Shown here: piece by piece, positions 8,823-16,650 of the stretch | Numbering within the stretch: the stretch's first letter is position 1 | How the letters are laid out: each line of letters opens with the position of its first letter | DNA from: Hymenobacter sp. BT18 | GTDB lineage: Bacteria; Bacteroidota; Bacteroidia; Cytophagales; Hymenobacteraceae | Length of the DNA stretch: 64,000 nucleotides | Direction of reading: 5' to 3' | Assembly (NCBI RefSeq): GCF_012273015.1 | Contig: NZ_CP050954.1 | Coordinates: 4,442,001-4,506,000, forward strand | Notes under the pieces: generated by a model | The model's database searches: none | The model's input: only the letters and a program-made list of their open reading frames with translations | Told to the model about the DNA's origin: nothing | Program-made: the position numbers and the translations under genes

Positions 8823-8910
8823 ATGCTGAGCGGAGTCGATGCATCGCTACCGCTTTGTCCTCATGTCATGAATCAGTCAGCAGTGAAAATGCTTCGGCTG
8901 CGCTCAGCAT
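8823..8910. repeat. REP-like palindromic repeat copy 1 (paired, inside an operon)
   Basis: ATGCTGAGCG at 8823-8832 faces CGCTCAGCAT at 8901-8910. Each arm extends into the family core (GGAGTCGATGCAT on the left; AATGCTTCGGCTG on the right), giving two inverted half-sites about 70 nt apart. The element lies between the small membrane protein and polyferredoxin genes and fills most of the gap. Confidence 0.75.
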
Positions 8911-8950
8911 AACGGCTTATTGGTGTAGCCATTCAGTCAACTAGCCACTG

Positions 8951-9187
8951 CTAGTGATGATGGTGGCCGGTAGGGGGCTTGCTGAAGAAATTGCTGAGGG
9001 TGCCCACCACGAACAGGCCCGCCCAGCACACATACAGCCAGTGGAAGCCAGCCGGCTGCGGATGGCTGATCAGAGAAAGAATAAGCTGGGCCCCCAGGCT
9101 CATCACTATGCCCACCAAGGCAATGTATTGCCAGGCATTGAAGGACGCCGGGTGGTAGAGCTTTCGGAAATCGGGTTTATCGTTCAT
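8951..9187 (-). CDS. Small two-helix membrane protein in the electron-transfer operon
   Basis: 78 residues, no recognised family. Two hydrophobic helices are visible (about 19-41 and 49-68) with a short loop, a charged N-terminus (MNDKPDFRKLYHP) and a natural PTGHHHH tail. It starts 8 nt after the stop of the FAD oxidoreductase gene and is followed by the polyferredoxin gene, so it is probably the membrane partner or anchor of this redox complex (inference from position only). It has one Cys, in the second helix, and no haem-binding pattern. The His-rich tail might bind metal. Confidence 0.8.
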   Translation of the reverse strand: MNDKPDFRKLYHPASFNAWQYIALVGIVMSLGAQLILSLISHPQPAGFHWLYVCWAGLFVVGTLSNFFSKPPTGHHHH

Positions 9188-9195
9188 GGGGGAGA

Positions 9196-10539
9196 CTAGG
9201 TGGAAAAAAGGCGGGTCAGCAGGCCCTTGCGGCGACGTAAAACCAAGGGTAGCAGCGTCGGGTTTTGTTGGTTGAAGGCGGCTAGGACGGCCTCTTCGTG
9301 CTGAGGGAAGAACTCCGGGTCAAAGTTAGCTTCTCCCAGGTGCTCCAGGGCGTGGCGCACCGATACCCCCTGGCGGAGCCACCCGTCGCAGACCGCGTGG
9401 CGCAGCCGCAAACCCAGAGCGTTTAGGCCAAGAAGGGTGAGGTTGTCGTCGAGGCGGTAGTGCAGGCGCAGGCCGCAGTGGCCGCGGGCGGGCTGCCACC
9501 AGAAGCTGGCCTGGCCTTCTACGGGGCGGGGCGGAACCACGCCGTAAGTCTGGTATTCGAGGTCGAAGAATTTGGCCGAGTTAAACCACGGACCCCGACG
9601 GTAAGGAGTAAGTTGCCCGCAGATGGTGTGGGCCACGGTTTCGCCCTGCATGCGGCCCGTGTACCAGAGCGGCTCAATGGCCGCCTCCCCGGGCGGGGGC
9701 TGGCGGCGCTGGGCACAATCGCCGGCAGCGTAGATGCCCGGCACGGAGGTTTGCAGCAGCTCATCCACCAGCACTCCCCGGTCGGTGTCGAGGCCCGCGC
9801 TCTGCGCCAGGCTAAGATTGGGCTGCACTCCGGTGGCTATGCCCACCCACTGGGCGGGCAGCTCCTGACCGGTGGAGGTGCGCACGGCCTGCACCCGCCC
9901 GCCCTCGTCGCCAAGGAGCTCGGCCAGCTCAGTGCGGTACTGCACCAGCACGCCATGTCGGCGGAACTCCGCATCAACCAGGGCCGCTTCTTCCGGGGGC
10001 AGCACGGAGCCCCAGTAGTGGGCATCGCGCACGAGCACGGTGACGGGAATGCGCCGGGCGTGCAGCATCTCGGCCAGCTCTACCCCAATAAGGCCGCCGC
10101 CCACCACCACGGCCTGCTGCACGCCGGGGGTAGTGGCCGCCATCAGCTCCACGTCGGCTTTCGAAACCAGGCCCTGCACCCCACTTAGCTGCTGCCCGGG
10201 CCAGTCGGCGTAGCGCGTGGTGGCGCCGGTAGCCAGCAGCAGGGCGTCGTAGGCCAGAGGCGGGCCGGCGGCAAGGTGTACCAGCCTCTTCTCCACGTCA
10301 ATGGCCGTGGCGTGGTAGTGCACCAGCTCCAGGCGGTTTTCCGGCCAGTACCAGTCGGCGTGGGGCTTCACGTCTTCCCAGCGCATGTGGCCCATGTAGA
10401 GGTACATGAGGGCCGGCCGGGAGAAGTGGTGCGGGCTTTCCGAAGAAACCAGCGTGATGCGGGCCTCGGGCTGCAGGCGGCGCACGGTTTGGGCGCAGCT
10501 CACGCCCGCAATGCCATTGCCGATGATAACCAGGTGCAT
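9196..10539 (-). CDS. NAD(P)/FAD-dependent oxidoreductase (nitrite/rubredoxin reductase-like)
   Basis: 447 residues from the ATG at 10539. It has the two dinucleotide-binding folds of the pyridine nucleotide-disulphide oxidoreductase class II group: FAD site IIGNGIAGVSCA at the N-terminus, NAD(P) site VVVGGGLIGVELAE near residues 150-165, and the second FAD motif GIYAAGDCAQ. It lacks the siroheme half of NirB and a redox-active disulphide, so it resembles the N-terminal reductase module of NirB or rubredoxin reductases. As first gene of the operon it likely passes electrons from NAD(P)H to the polyferredoxin. The frame is open for 109 codons further upstream without a convincing protein. Confidence 0.88.
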   Translation of the reverse strand: MHLVIIGNGIAGVSCAQTVRRLQPEARITLVSSESPHHFSRPALMYLYMGHMRWEDVKPHADWYWPENRLELVHYHATAIDVEKRLVHLAAGPPLAYDALLLATGATTRYADWPGQQLSGVQGLVSKADVELMAATTPGVQQAVVVGGGLIGVELAEMLHARRIPVTVLVRDAHYWGSVLPPEEAALVDAEFRRHGVLVQYRTELAELLGDEGGRVQAVRTSTGQELPAQWVGIATGVQPNLSLAQSAGLDTDRGVLVDELLQTSVPGIYAAGDCAQRRQPPPGEAAIEPLWYTGRMQGETVAHTICGQLTPYRRGPWFNSAKFFDLEYQTYGVVPPRPVEGQASFWWQPARGHCGLRLHYRLDDNLTLLGLNALGLRLRHAVCDGWLRQGVSVRHALEHLGEANFDPEFFPQHEEAVLAAFNQQNPTLLPLVLRRRKGLLTRLFST

Positions 10540-10573
10540 AAAAAAGCAGGAAAGACAGCCAGCGGAATGCTGG

Positions 10574-10581
10574 CAAAGATG
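10574..10581 (-). promoter_or_regulatory. Candidate -7 box CATCTTTG for the redox operon
   Basis: Seven of eight match to TAnnTTTG on the minus strand, 35 nt before the ATG at 10539. It supports the shorter start of the FAD oxidoreductase and suggests one promoter for all three genes. Confidence 0.4.
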
Positions 10582-10711
10582 AGCAGAAAACCGGGCCCAC
10601 CTGCCATACGCACGCGCCGGCCCCGGCGGATGTAGACGGGTACGTTTCCTTGGAACTATGCGGCGCCCCGCGCGTAGGAGAGTAGCATCACCCTTCAACC
10701 AGCGAAATACT

Positions 10712-11101
10712 ATGGCAACGCCCACCAACCAGAACGAAAACGTGCCCGCCTCCGAAAATAAAGCCGCCCACAACGAGCAGCTCGAAAAGGAGCGGGAGTA
10801 CAAGGAAGACCAAAGCAACGAAAAGCAGTCCAGCGACCCTTCGGCCCAGCGCAACACTGGCGCCAACGGCTACGACCAGCGCAACAACCAGAAGGACCAG
10901 CTCGAGAACCTGCACATCCACGGCGACGATACCACGCCTTATGGCGCCAACGACCACGGCTCGGCCCCGGTGAGCGAGCAGAAGCAGGGCCCCGGCTTCG
11001 ACGTGGAGGGCAGCTACGATATGGGCAACCCCATCCGTACCCGCGACCAGGAGTTTGGGGAGGAAGCTCCCTCGGGCCCGGCCCGCCCCGCCCACGACTA
11101 A
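10712..11101 (+). CDS. Small, highly hydrophilic, probably disordered protein
   Basis: 129 residues from the ATG at 10712 (MATPTNQNEN). No family recognised. The sequence is rich in Asn, Gln, Asp, Glu, Lys and Gly, has no Cys or Trp and no hydrophobic stretch, as in hydrophilins or stress-induced disordered proteins. This is a composition argument, not homology. A TACGTTTC sequence (one mismatch to the -7 box) lies at 10641-10648, and a strong terminator follows the stop, so it is a single-gene unit divergent from the redox operon. Confidence 0.75.
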   Translation: MATPTNQNENVPASENKAAHNEQLEKEREYKEDQSNEKQSSDPSAQRNTGANGYDQRNNQKDQLENLHIHGDDTTPYGANDHGSAPVSEQKQGPGFDVEGSYDMGNPIRTRDQEFGEEAPSGPARPAHD

Positions 11102-11124
11102 CCACGCCTACCGCGTGCCATCAG

Positions 11125-11154
11125 CCCCGCTCAGAACCCTGAGCGGGGTTTTTT
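11125..11154 (+). terminator. Intrinsic terminator after the hydrophilic protein gene
   Basis: CCCCGCTCA and TGAGCGGGG form a perfect 9-bp stem around a six-base loop, followed directly by six T residues. Confidence 0.9.
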
Positions 11155-11284
11155 GCATTTAGGCAGGGTGCCTAGGGGAATAGGCGCTCAGAAAAGAGGC
11201 CACAAGTAGTGAAGAGTAGTACAATAAGTGGAATAGGGGAAAGATTCGGCTTAAAAAAATTAGGATTATCGCCCTCCGACAAAA

Positions 11285-11292
11285 TATATTTA
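11285..11292 (+). promoter_or_regulatory. Possible -7 box TATATTTA in an AT-rich patch
   Basis: One mismatch to TAnnTTTG in the only clearly AT-rich stretch of the 240-nt gap; it lies about 100 nt before the ATG at 11395. Confidence 0.3.
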
Positions 11293-11394
11293 GCAACTCA
11301 AGTGCGGCAACGCCGGCTTGCCGCCCTCGCTCGAGGTCCTTGTTCCGAATTCTAACCTTTTTCTAATCCACCCCATAACCTCTTGCTACTGCGT

Positions 11395-12108
11395 ATGAGC
11401 CAGAACCCTTACGAAAACGATAACGCTGCCTGGGAAGAAGAAGAGCGGGCCCTCTCGGCCGGCAACACGCGCCTGGGCCTCATTGTGGGCGCGGTGCTGC
11501 TGCTGGCGGGGCTGGGCATTGCCTTTGCTCCCGGCACCACCAAGAAAGCCGATGGTACTTCGACGTCTTTTGCCGGGGCAGTGCTGCTCGATGGGGAGGC
11601 CAGCGTGACTGGGACCTCGGAGAAGCCTGCGGCGGCTGAGGCCACCACGGAAGAGGCTGCAGCGGCCGATGCCGCAACGACTACCGTGAAGACAACGACC
11701 ACAACCAAAACGGCTGCTCCCGCCACTGCTGGTAGTGCCACCGTAGCTGCCACGCCGGCGGCCGATGCCGCCCCCGCGGCGGCTCCCGTAGAAGAAGCCC
11801 CGGTGGTGGCCGCTGCACCCGCCCCGGCGCCCGCCGTGGAGGAAGCCCCCCAAACCACCAACCTCAAGGGCCGCGTGCTGGATGAGGATGGGCAGCCCCT
11901 GGCCGGCGCCACGGTGTTCCTGAACGGCTCGAAGAAAATTGCCAGCACCGACGCCAACGGCAACTACACCATTGAGGTACCCGTGGGCGAAAACACGCTC
12001 ACCTACGGCTACGGCGGCTACCAGGACCAGGTAACCCGGGCCCGCACGGGCCAGGCTGTCAACGTAACCCTGCTGCCCAAGGACGGAGCCAAGCGCCGCC
12101 GCCGCTAG
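11395..12108 (+). CDS. Membrane-anchored protein with carboxypeptidase regulatory-like domain
   Basis: 237 residues. An acidic N-terminus (about 1-25) precedes one membrane helix (LGLIVGAVLLLAGLGIAFAP, about 27-46). A long Ala/Thr/Pro/Glu-rich linker (about 65-155) leads to a C-terminal CarboxypepD_reg-like beta sandwich (LKGRVLDEDGQPLAGATVFLNG ... DANGNYTIEVPVGENTLTY, here in overlapping short motifs: KGRVLDEDGQPLAGATV, DANGNYTI). The tail KDGAKRRRR is basic. The topology suggests a cytoplasmic N-terminus and a periplasmic C-terminal domain, perhaps binding a partner or the cell wall. A bidirectional terminator follows. Confidence 0.8.
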   Translation: MSQNPYENDNAAWEEEERALSAGNTRLGLIVGAVLLLAGLGIAFAPGTTKKADGTSTSFAGAVLLDGEASVTGTSEKPAAAEATTEEAAAADAATTTVKTTTTTKTAAPATAGSATVAATPAADAAPAAAPVEEAPVVAAAPAPAPAVEEAPQTTNLKGRVLDEDGQPLAGATVFLNGSKKIASTDANGNYTIEVPVGENTLTYGYGGYQDQVTRARTGQAVNVTLLPKDGAKRRRR

Positions 12109-12164
12109 AACAGGGCTGGCCCTCTCTCTGAAACGCAGATAAGAAGCCAGATAACCCCAAACGT

Positions 12165-12199
12165 AAAAAGGCCCCGGCTTACCAGCCGGGGCCTTTTTT
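12165..12199. terminator. Bidirectional intrinsic terminator
   Basis: AGGCCCCGGCT and AGCCGGGGCCT form an 11-bp perfect stem with a 4-nt loop, flanked by A5 on the left and T6 on the right. It serves the convergent genes ending at 12108 and 12233. Confidence 0.9.
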
Positions 12200-12232
12200 G
12201 TGCAGCCTGTATAGCACACCGCTGGAGCAGCC

Positions 12233-13705
12233 CTAGGCAGCCGGCGTACTGCCCAGGCGGCTGCGGAAGATATAGTACACCGGCACGCCCAGGGCGACCA
12301 GCAGCAGACCGTAGCGGGAGTACTCGGCCGTGTCGGGGGCCAGGAGCAGGATGATGCAGAAGGCCGAGGCCAGGGCCACGTAGAGGCCCGGCACCAGGGG
12401 GTAGCCCCAGGCGCGGTAGGGGCGCGGGGCCTCGGGCCGGGTGCGGCGCAGCACGAAAATGCCGATGATGGTGATGACGTAGAACAGAATCACCGAGAAC
12501 ATGACGTAGTTGAGCAGCTGCCCGTAGGAGCCGCTTAGGCACAGCAGGGACGCCCACAGGCACTGCACCCACAGGGCGCGGGCCGGCACACCGGCCGCAT
12601 TCAGGCGGGCCAGGCCGGAGAAGAACAGCCCGTCTTTGGCCATGGCAAAGTAGGCGCGGGCCCCGCTCAGGATAATGCCGTTGTTGGCCCCGAAGGTGCT
12701 GAGCATGATGAGCACGGCCATAACGATGGCACCCACCGGCCCCAGCACGTGCTCGGCTACGGCGGTGGCTACCCGGTCGTCGGTGGCGTACTGGATGCCG
12801 CGGCCAGCCAGGGTAGTAGCCTCCGGCGAGCCAACCAGGGGCAAAGCCAGCAGGTAGACCACGTTCACCAGAATGTAGAGGGCCGTGACGATGGCGGTGC
12901 CGGTGGCCATGCTGCGCACCAGCGTCCGCTCGGGGTTCACGATTTCCTCGCCCGCGAAGCCGATGTTGTTCCAGGAGTCGGAGGAGAACAGGGAGCCGGT
13001 CATGGCCATGCCGATGGCTACCACGAGGCCGGACAGGTTTAGGGGCAGGGGCGAGGCCGTGACGCCGGGCGCGGGGTAGCGGGTGGCCGTCCACATATCG
13101 GCAAAGTTGGCCTGCACGGCTTCGGCGTTGAGGCCCAGCACCAGGCCGCCGATGATGAGCAAAGCCAGGGCCACCAGCTTGGTGGAGCCCAGCACGTTCT
13201 GAATAAGCTTGCCGGTGCGCACGCCCTGAGCATTGAGGGCCGTGATGCCCACAATGAGGATGATGGCCAGCAGCTGTACACTGCTGAAGTCAAACGGCCC
13301 GAGGCGGAACAGCACGTTCTTCACCGAAAACCAGGGCACCAGCACCCCCGTGAACTTGGCGAAGGCCACGGCCACGGCGGCAATTACGCCGGTCTGAATC
13401 ACGAGAAACAGCGTCCAGCCGTAGAGGAAGGCGGTGAGGCGGCCAAAGGCTTCGCGCAGGTACACGTACTGGCCGCCGACCTTCGGAAACATGGAGGCCA
13501 ACTCCCCGTAGCTCACGGCCCCGGCCATGGTGATGACGCCCGTGAGCAGCCATACCACCAAGAGCCAGCCGCTGCTGCCTACCTGCCGGGCAATGTCGGC
13601 CGACACAATAAAAATACCGGAGCCAATCATGCTCCCGGTCACAATCATGATGGCGTCAAAGAGGGTGATGGCGCGCTGAAAGTGGCCTTGCTGTTCTTCG
13701 GGCAT
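12233..13705 (-). CDS. APC-superfamily amino acid permease (LAT/SLC7-like)
   Basis: 490 residues from the ATG at 13705, twelve predicted membrane helices. The first helix has the unwound GSMIGSGIF motif that binds the amino acid backbone, and WNNIGFAGEEIVNPERT and FGANNGIILSGARAYFAMAKDG match bacterial L-type transporters and serine/threonine exchangers of the APC superfamily (motifs given in short pieces: WNNIGFAGEE, NPERT, ARAYFAMAKDG). It sits in the inner membrane and imports or exchanges neutral amino acids; the exact substrate is not readable. The longer frame to 13834 adds 43 residues that do not look coding. Confidence 0.9.
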   Translation of the reverse strand: MPEEQQGHFQRAITLFDAIMIVTGSMIGSGIFIVSADIARQVGSSGWLLVVWLLTGVITMAGAVSYGELASMFPKVGGQYVYLREAFGRLTAFLYGWTLFLVIQTGVIAAVAVAFAKFTGVLVPWFSVKNVLFRLGPFDFSSVQLLAIILIVGITALNAQGVRTGKLIQNVLGSTKLVALALLIIGGLVLGLNAEAVQANFADMWTATRYPAPGVTASPLPLNLSGLVVAIGMAMTGSLFSSDSWNNIGFAGEEIVNPERTLVRSMATGTAIVTALYILVNVVYLLALPLVGSPEATTLAGRGIQYATDDRVATAVAEHVLGPVGAIVMAVLIMLSTFGANNGIILSGARAYFAMAKDGLFFSGLARLNAAGVPARALWVQCLWASLLCLSGSYGQLLNYVMFSVILFYVITIIGIFVLRRTRPEAPRPYRAWGYPLVPGLYVALASAFCIILLLAPDTAEYSRYGLLLVALGVPVYYIFRSRLGSTPAA

Positions 13706-13907
13706 AGAGGGGGGAAGGTGAAGTTTGGGCGGAAGATAGGAATTGACGGGGGGATATAGCGAAGCCCGACAGGAAGGCAGCCCACTAAGCTCCCGCAGGC
13801 CGACAACACAGCATCCGGGGCGGGCACGACCCAACTACAGACCAGCGGGCGTAGCGCGCCCTGCTGGCCTACCGCTCAGCTATGGGGAATGGGGGGGCAG
13901 GCGGGCA

Positions 13908-15584
13908 CTACTGTACCTGCACGCGGCTGGTGTAGCGGCGGCCCAGGGCATCGGTGGCGCGCAGGGTATAGAGGCCGGGCTTGAGGCCCATCACCGCTAC
14001 CTGTCCGGTTGCGCTGATGGGCGCTTGGTACGCCAGGCGGCCCAGGGCATCAACGAAACGGACGGAGGTGCCGGTAGGCAAACCCGGCAGGTGTACTACG
14101 TGGTAGGCGGGGTTGGGATAGGCGCTGAGTTGCGTGGTCTGGCTCGGGTGCACGGCCAGTGCCGTACCTCCGAGCTGGGCCAGAAACGTGGTCCGGGCGC
14201 CGGTACTGAGCGACAGTGTCCCGAAGGCGCTGGTGCCTTCAAAAGACCCCAGGACGTGCAGGATACCGTTGGCGTCGAACCCAAGCTGGCGGGCGTTGTC
14301 GAAGCCGGTGCCGCCGGCCTGCTGGGTCCAGCGCACCTGTCCCTGGGGGGTGTAGGCCGCCACTAGCGCGTCGCGGCTGCCCGCACTGGTAACAGTGCTG
14401 GTGCCTAGGTGGGCAGTTTCGGCGAAGTTGCCGGAAAGGTACGGGTAGCCGGCCTCGTCCAGTGCGAGGCCACTCCAGCCATCGGAGCCGGGGCCACCGG
14501 AGGTGCTTACCCACTGCAGGCTGCCCTCGGGCGAGTAGCGGAGCAGAAACCCATCGAAGTTACCCGCGCTGGTGACGGTTTTACCATCGAAGTTGGCTTC
14601 ACCGGTAAAGCCCCCCGCCAGGTAGAGGTTGCCAGCCGCATCTACCAGCCCTTCCCCGTTGTAGTCGGCGGCGGGGCCACCCAGCTGCCTGGCCCACTGC
14701 GGTGTGCCGGCCGCATCGTATTTCACCAGGAGGATGTCGTTTTCGCCCCGGGTAGTGAAGGTGGTGCTACCCACCACAGCGGGCTGGGTGAAAACCGTGA
14801 GCAGATACATTTCTCCCGTAGGAGCCACCGTGACGCGGGGAGCAGCGTAGGTAGCGGAGGTAGTGCCGGCAGCTGGGACATAGAACACGCTGGGCGTGAG
14901 CGACTGTAACTCTCCGGTAGCGGCGTCGAAGCGGGCCAGGTAGGTGCCAAAGGAGCCAGGGGTACCCATCGGCCCGGGATAGGTGATGTTGGTGGAGCCG
15001 ATGCTGAGGCTGCTGCTGTAAATGCCCGAGACGACTACGTGCCCCTGGTCATCCAGGTCTAGGTCGTTGCCCCCATTGGTGCGGGTACTGGGGACGCTCT
15101 GCCGGGCCCAGGTGGGGGTGCCGTCGGGGGTGTACCGGACCACGAAAGACTTGCCCGTGGTGCTGGCCCCATCCTCCAGGGTGAGGCCGTTGCCAAGCGA
15201 GATAGTACCCGAAAAGTTGCCCGTGATGTAGGGATTTCCGGCCGCATCGAGGGCTAAGGCCACGGCCAGGTCGTTGCCGGGGGAGCCCAGTTGCCGTACC
15301 CAGGCCACGGTACCATCGGGGGCGTATTTGGCCAGGTAGCCATCCACGTTACCCAGGCTGGTGAGCGTGGTAGTGCCTATGGTGGTCGTATTGGTAAAGC
15401 CGCCCACCTCGTAGGTGTTGCCAGCGGCATCTACTCCTATCATGGTGGCATACTGCGAGCCTGTTCCCATGTTATAGGCGGCTTGCCAGGTGGGGGCTGT
15501 TTGGGCCCAGGCTCCGGAGCTACAGCCCAGCACCGTGAGCAGGAGGGCCGAGCCGCGAAGAAAAGCGGAAGTAGAAAGGGGCAT
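13908..15584 (-). CDS. T9SS cargo: SBBP-repeat beta-propeller protein with type A sorting domain
   Basis: 558 residues from the ATG at 15584. A signal peptide ends near SSGAWAQ. Six or more repeats of the SBBP kind follow, each with LDAAGNxYxxGxF then a LAKYxPDGTxxWVRQ strand, consistent with a beta-propeller. Residues about 486-558 are a T9SS type A sorting domain (YPNPA ... VRFVDALGR ... LKPGLYTLRATDALG ... RRYTSRVQVQ). The protein should be exported by Sec, moved across the outer membrane by T9SS and anchored or released. It is paralogous to the gene at 16651-18603; the final ten residues are identical. Confidence 0.9.
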   Translation of the reverse strand: MPLSTSAFLRGSALLLTVLGCSSGAWAQTAPTWQAAYNMGTGSQYATMIGVDAAGNTYEVGGFTNTTTIGTTTLTSLGNVDGYLAKYAPDGTVAWVRQLGSPGNDLAVALALDAAGNPYITGNFSGTISLGNGLTLEDGASTTGKSFVVRYTPDGTPTWARQSVPSTRTNGGNDLDLDDQGHVVVSGIYSSSLSIGSTNITYPGPMGTPGSFGTYLARFDAATGELQSLTPSVFYVPAAGTTSATYAAPRVTVAPTGEMYLLTVFTQPAVVGSTTFTTRGENDILLVKYDAAGTPQWARQLGGPAADYNGEGLVDAAGNLYLAGGFTGEANFDGKTVTSAGNFDGFLLRYSPEGSLQWVSTSGGPGSDGWSGLALDEAGYPYLSGNFAETAHLGTSTVTSAGSRDALVAAYTPQGQVRWTQQAGGTGFDNARQLGFDANGILHVLGSFEGTSAFGTLSLSTGARTTFLAQLGGTALAVHPSQTTQLSAYPNPAYHVVHLPGLPTGTSVRFVDALGRLAYQAPISATGQVAVMGLKPGLYTLRATDALGRRYTSRVQVQ

Positions 15585-15912
15585 AAAAACGAAGGAGATG
15601 GGAATAACAGCGTTGTAGGCAGCCGCACGCAAGTTGAAAGGAAGTGTGGGCGCTATACGAGCAGGTAAATTACTACTCTGCTATCAGCCCATGAAATTAG
15701 CGGTTGCGGCCGGGCCGCAGTACCCGGGCTACCTCACAACGGCAACGACGCGGATACCCAACACGGGCAACGAGTTACCGGCGAGGCCGGCCACACGGCC
15801 CGGGTACCAGCGGGGCCCGGTACCGACCGTAAAAAACATATAGCGAATGTATAATACTAGCAAGCGGGAGGGCGTTAGGCAGGCATTATTCACCTTTCAC
15901 TTATTTACGTTT
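15585..15912. other. Divergent intergenic region, 328 nt, no gene
   Basis: It separates the divergent SBBP gene and the 188-residue protein gene and must hold both promoters, but no clear TAnnTTTG box was found on either strand. A GC-rich patch holds two GGTACC palindromes (15803-15808 and 15819-15824). Small frames here have no convincing protein character. Confidence 0.5.
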
Positions 15913-16479
15913 ATGGCACGCGTTAAGAACAACATTATCACCCAGGGCCTGAGCGGCACCATCGGCGGCACGCTGGTATTCCGGCAGGTGGGCGACCGAA
16001 CCATTGTATCGGCGGCCCCGCGCGAAACGGACAAGGCGCCCACGGCCAAGCAGCTGGCCCAGCGGGAGCAGTTTCAGCAGGCGGCCCTCTATGCCAAGGC
16101 GCAACTGGCAGACCCCGCCAGCAAGGCCGCGTATGAGGCTGCCCGCGACGAAGATGGTAGTACTGCCTACACCATCGCCGTAGCCGACTTTATGCAGGCT
16201 CCCGACATTCACGAAATCGACCTGACGTACTATACCGGCAAAATAGGCGACACGCTGCGGGTGCGGGTGACGGATGATTTCCGGGTGCAGGCCGTGACGG
16301 TGCGCATCGAGAACAGTGACGGGACGCTGGTGGAGGAAGGTGCCGCCGTGCCGGACGCCAACGGCCTGGACTGGACCTTCACCGCTAAGAAAGCCAACGC
16401 TTCCCTGGCGGGCGACAAAATAACCATCTGGGCCACGGATAAGCCCGGCAACCTGAGCACTACTACCCGCACCTTGTAG
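15913..16479 (+). CDS. Hypothetical protein with GLSG-x-GGTLVFRQ N-terminus
   Basis: 188 residues from the ATG at 15913 (MARVKNNIIT). I do not recognise a named family. The N-terminus, GLSGTIGGTLVFRQ followed by DRTIVSAAP, looks like a short conserved beta hairpin. A charged helical stretch (about 40-90, Gln/Ala/Lys/Glu-rich) follows, and the C-terminal half (about 100-188) reads as an Ig-like beta sandwich (DTLRVRVTDDFRVQAVTVRI ... DKITIWATDKPGN in short pieces: RVRVTDDF, ITIWATD). No signal peptide is present. It lies between two T9SS cargo paralogues on the opposite strand, and a terminator follows. Confidence 0.75.
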   Translation: MARVKNNIITQGLSGTIGGTLVFRQVGDRTIVSAAPRETDKAPTAKQLAQREQFQQAALYAKAQLADPASKAAYEAARDEDGSTAYTIAVADFMQAPDIHEIDLTYYTGKIGDTLRVRVTDDFRVQAVTVRIENSDGTLVEEGAAVPDANGLDWTFTAKKANASLAGDKITIWATDKPGNLSTTTRTL

Positions 16480-16607
16480 TTGTTGCTTCCCGGTGGAGTA
16501 CAACTTGTAGCTCCAGCTCGGATTAGGTAAAGTGGCCAGTTTGACCGAAGGCACACCGAACCCACTCCGAATCTTCTCCAAACCCTGCACTACGGAAAAA
16601 TACAAAT

Positions 16608-16637
16608 AGCCGCCCCGGATTACGGGGCGGCTGTTTT
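16608..16637. terminator. Intrinsic terminator between convergent genes
   Basis: AGCCGCCCCG and CGGGGCGGCT form a 10-bp perfect stem with a 5-nt loop, followed by GTTTT. It lies between the 188-residue protein gene and the convergent cargo gene ending at 16651. Confidence 0.85.
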
Positions 16638-16650
16638 GGGCTGAAAAAGC

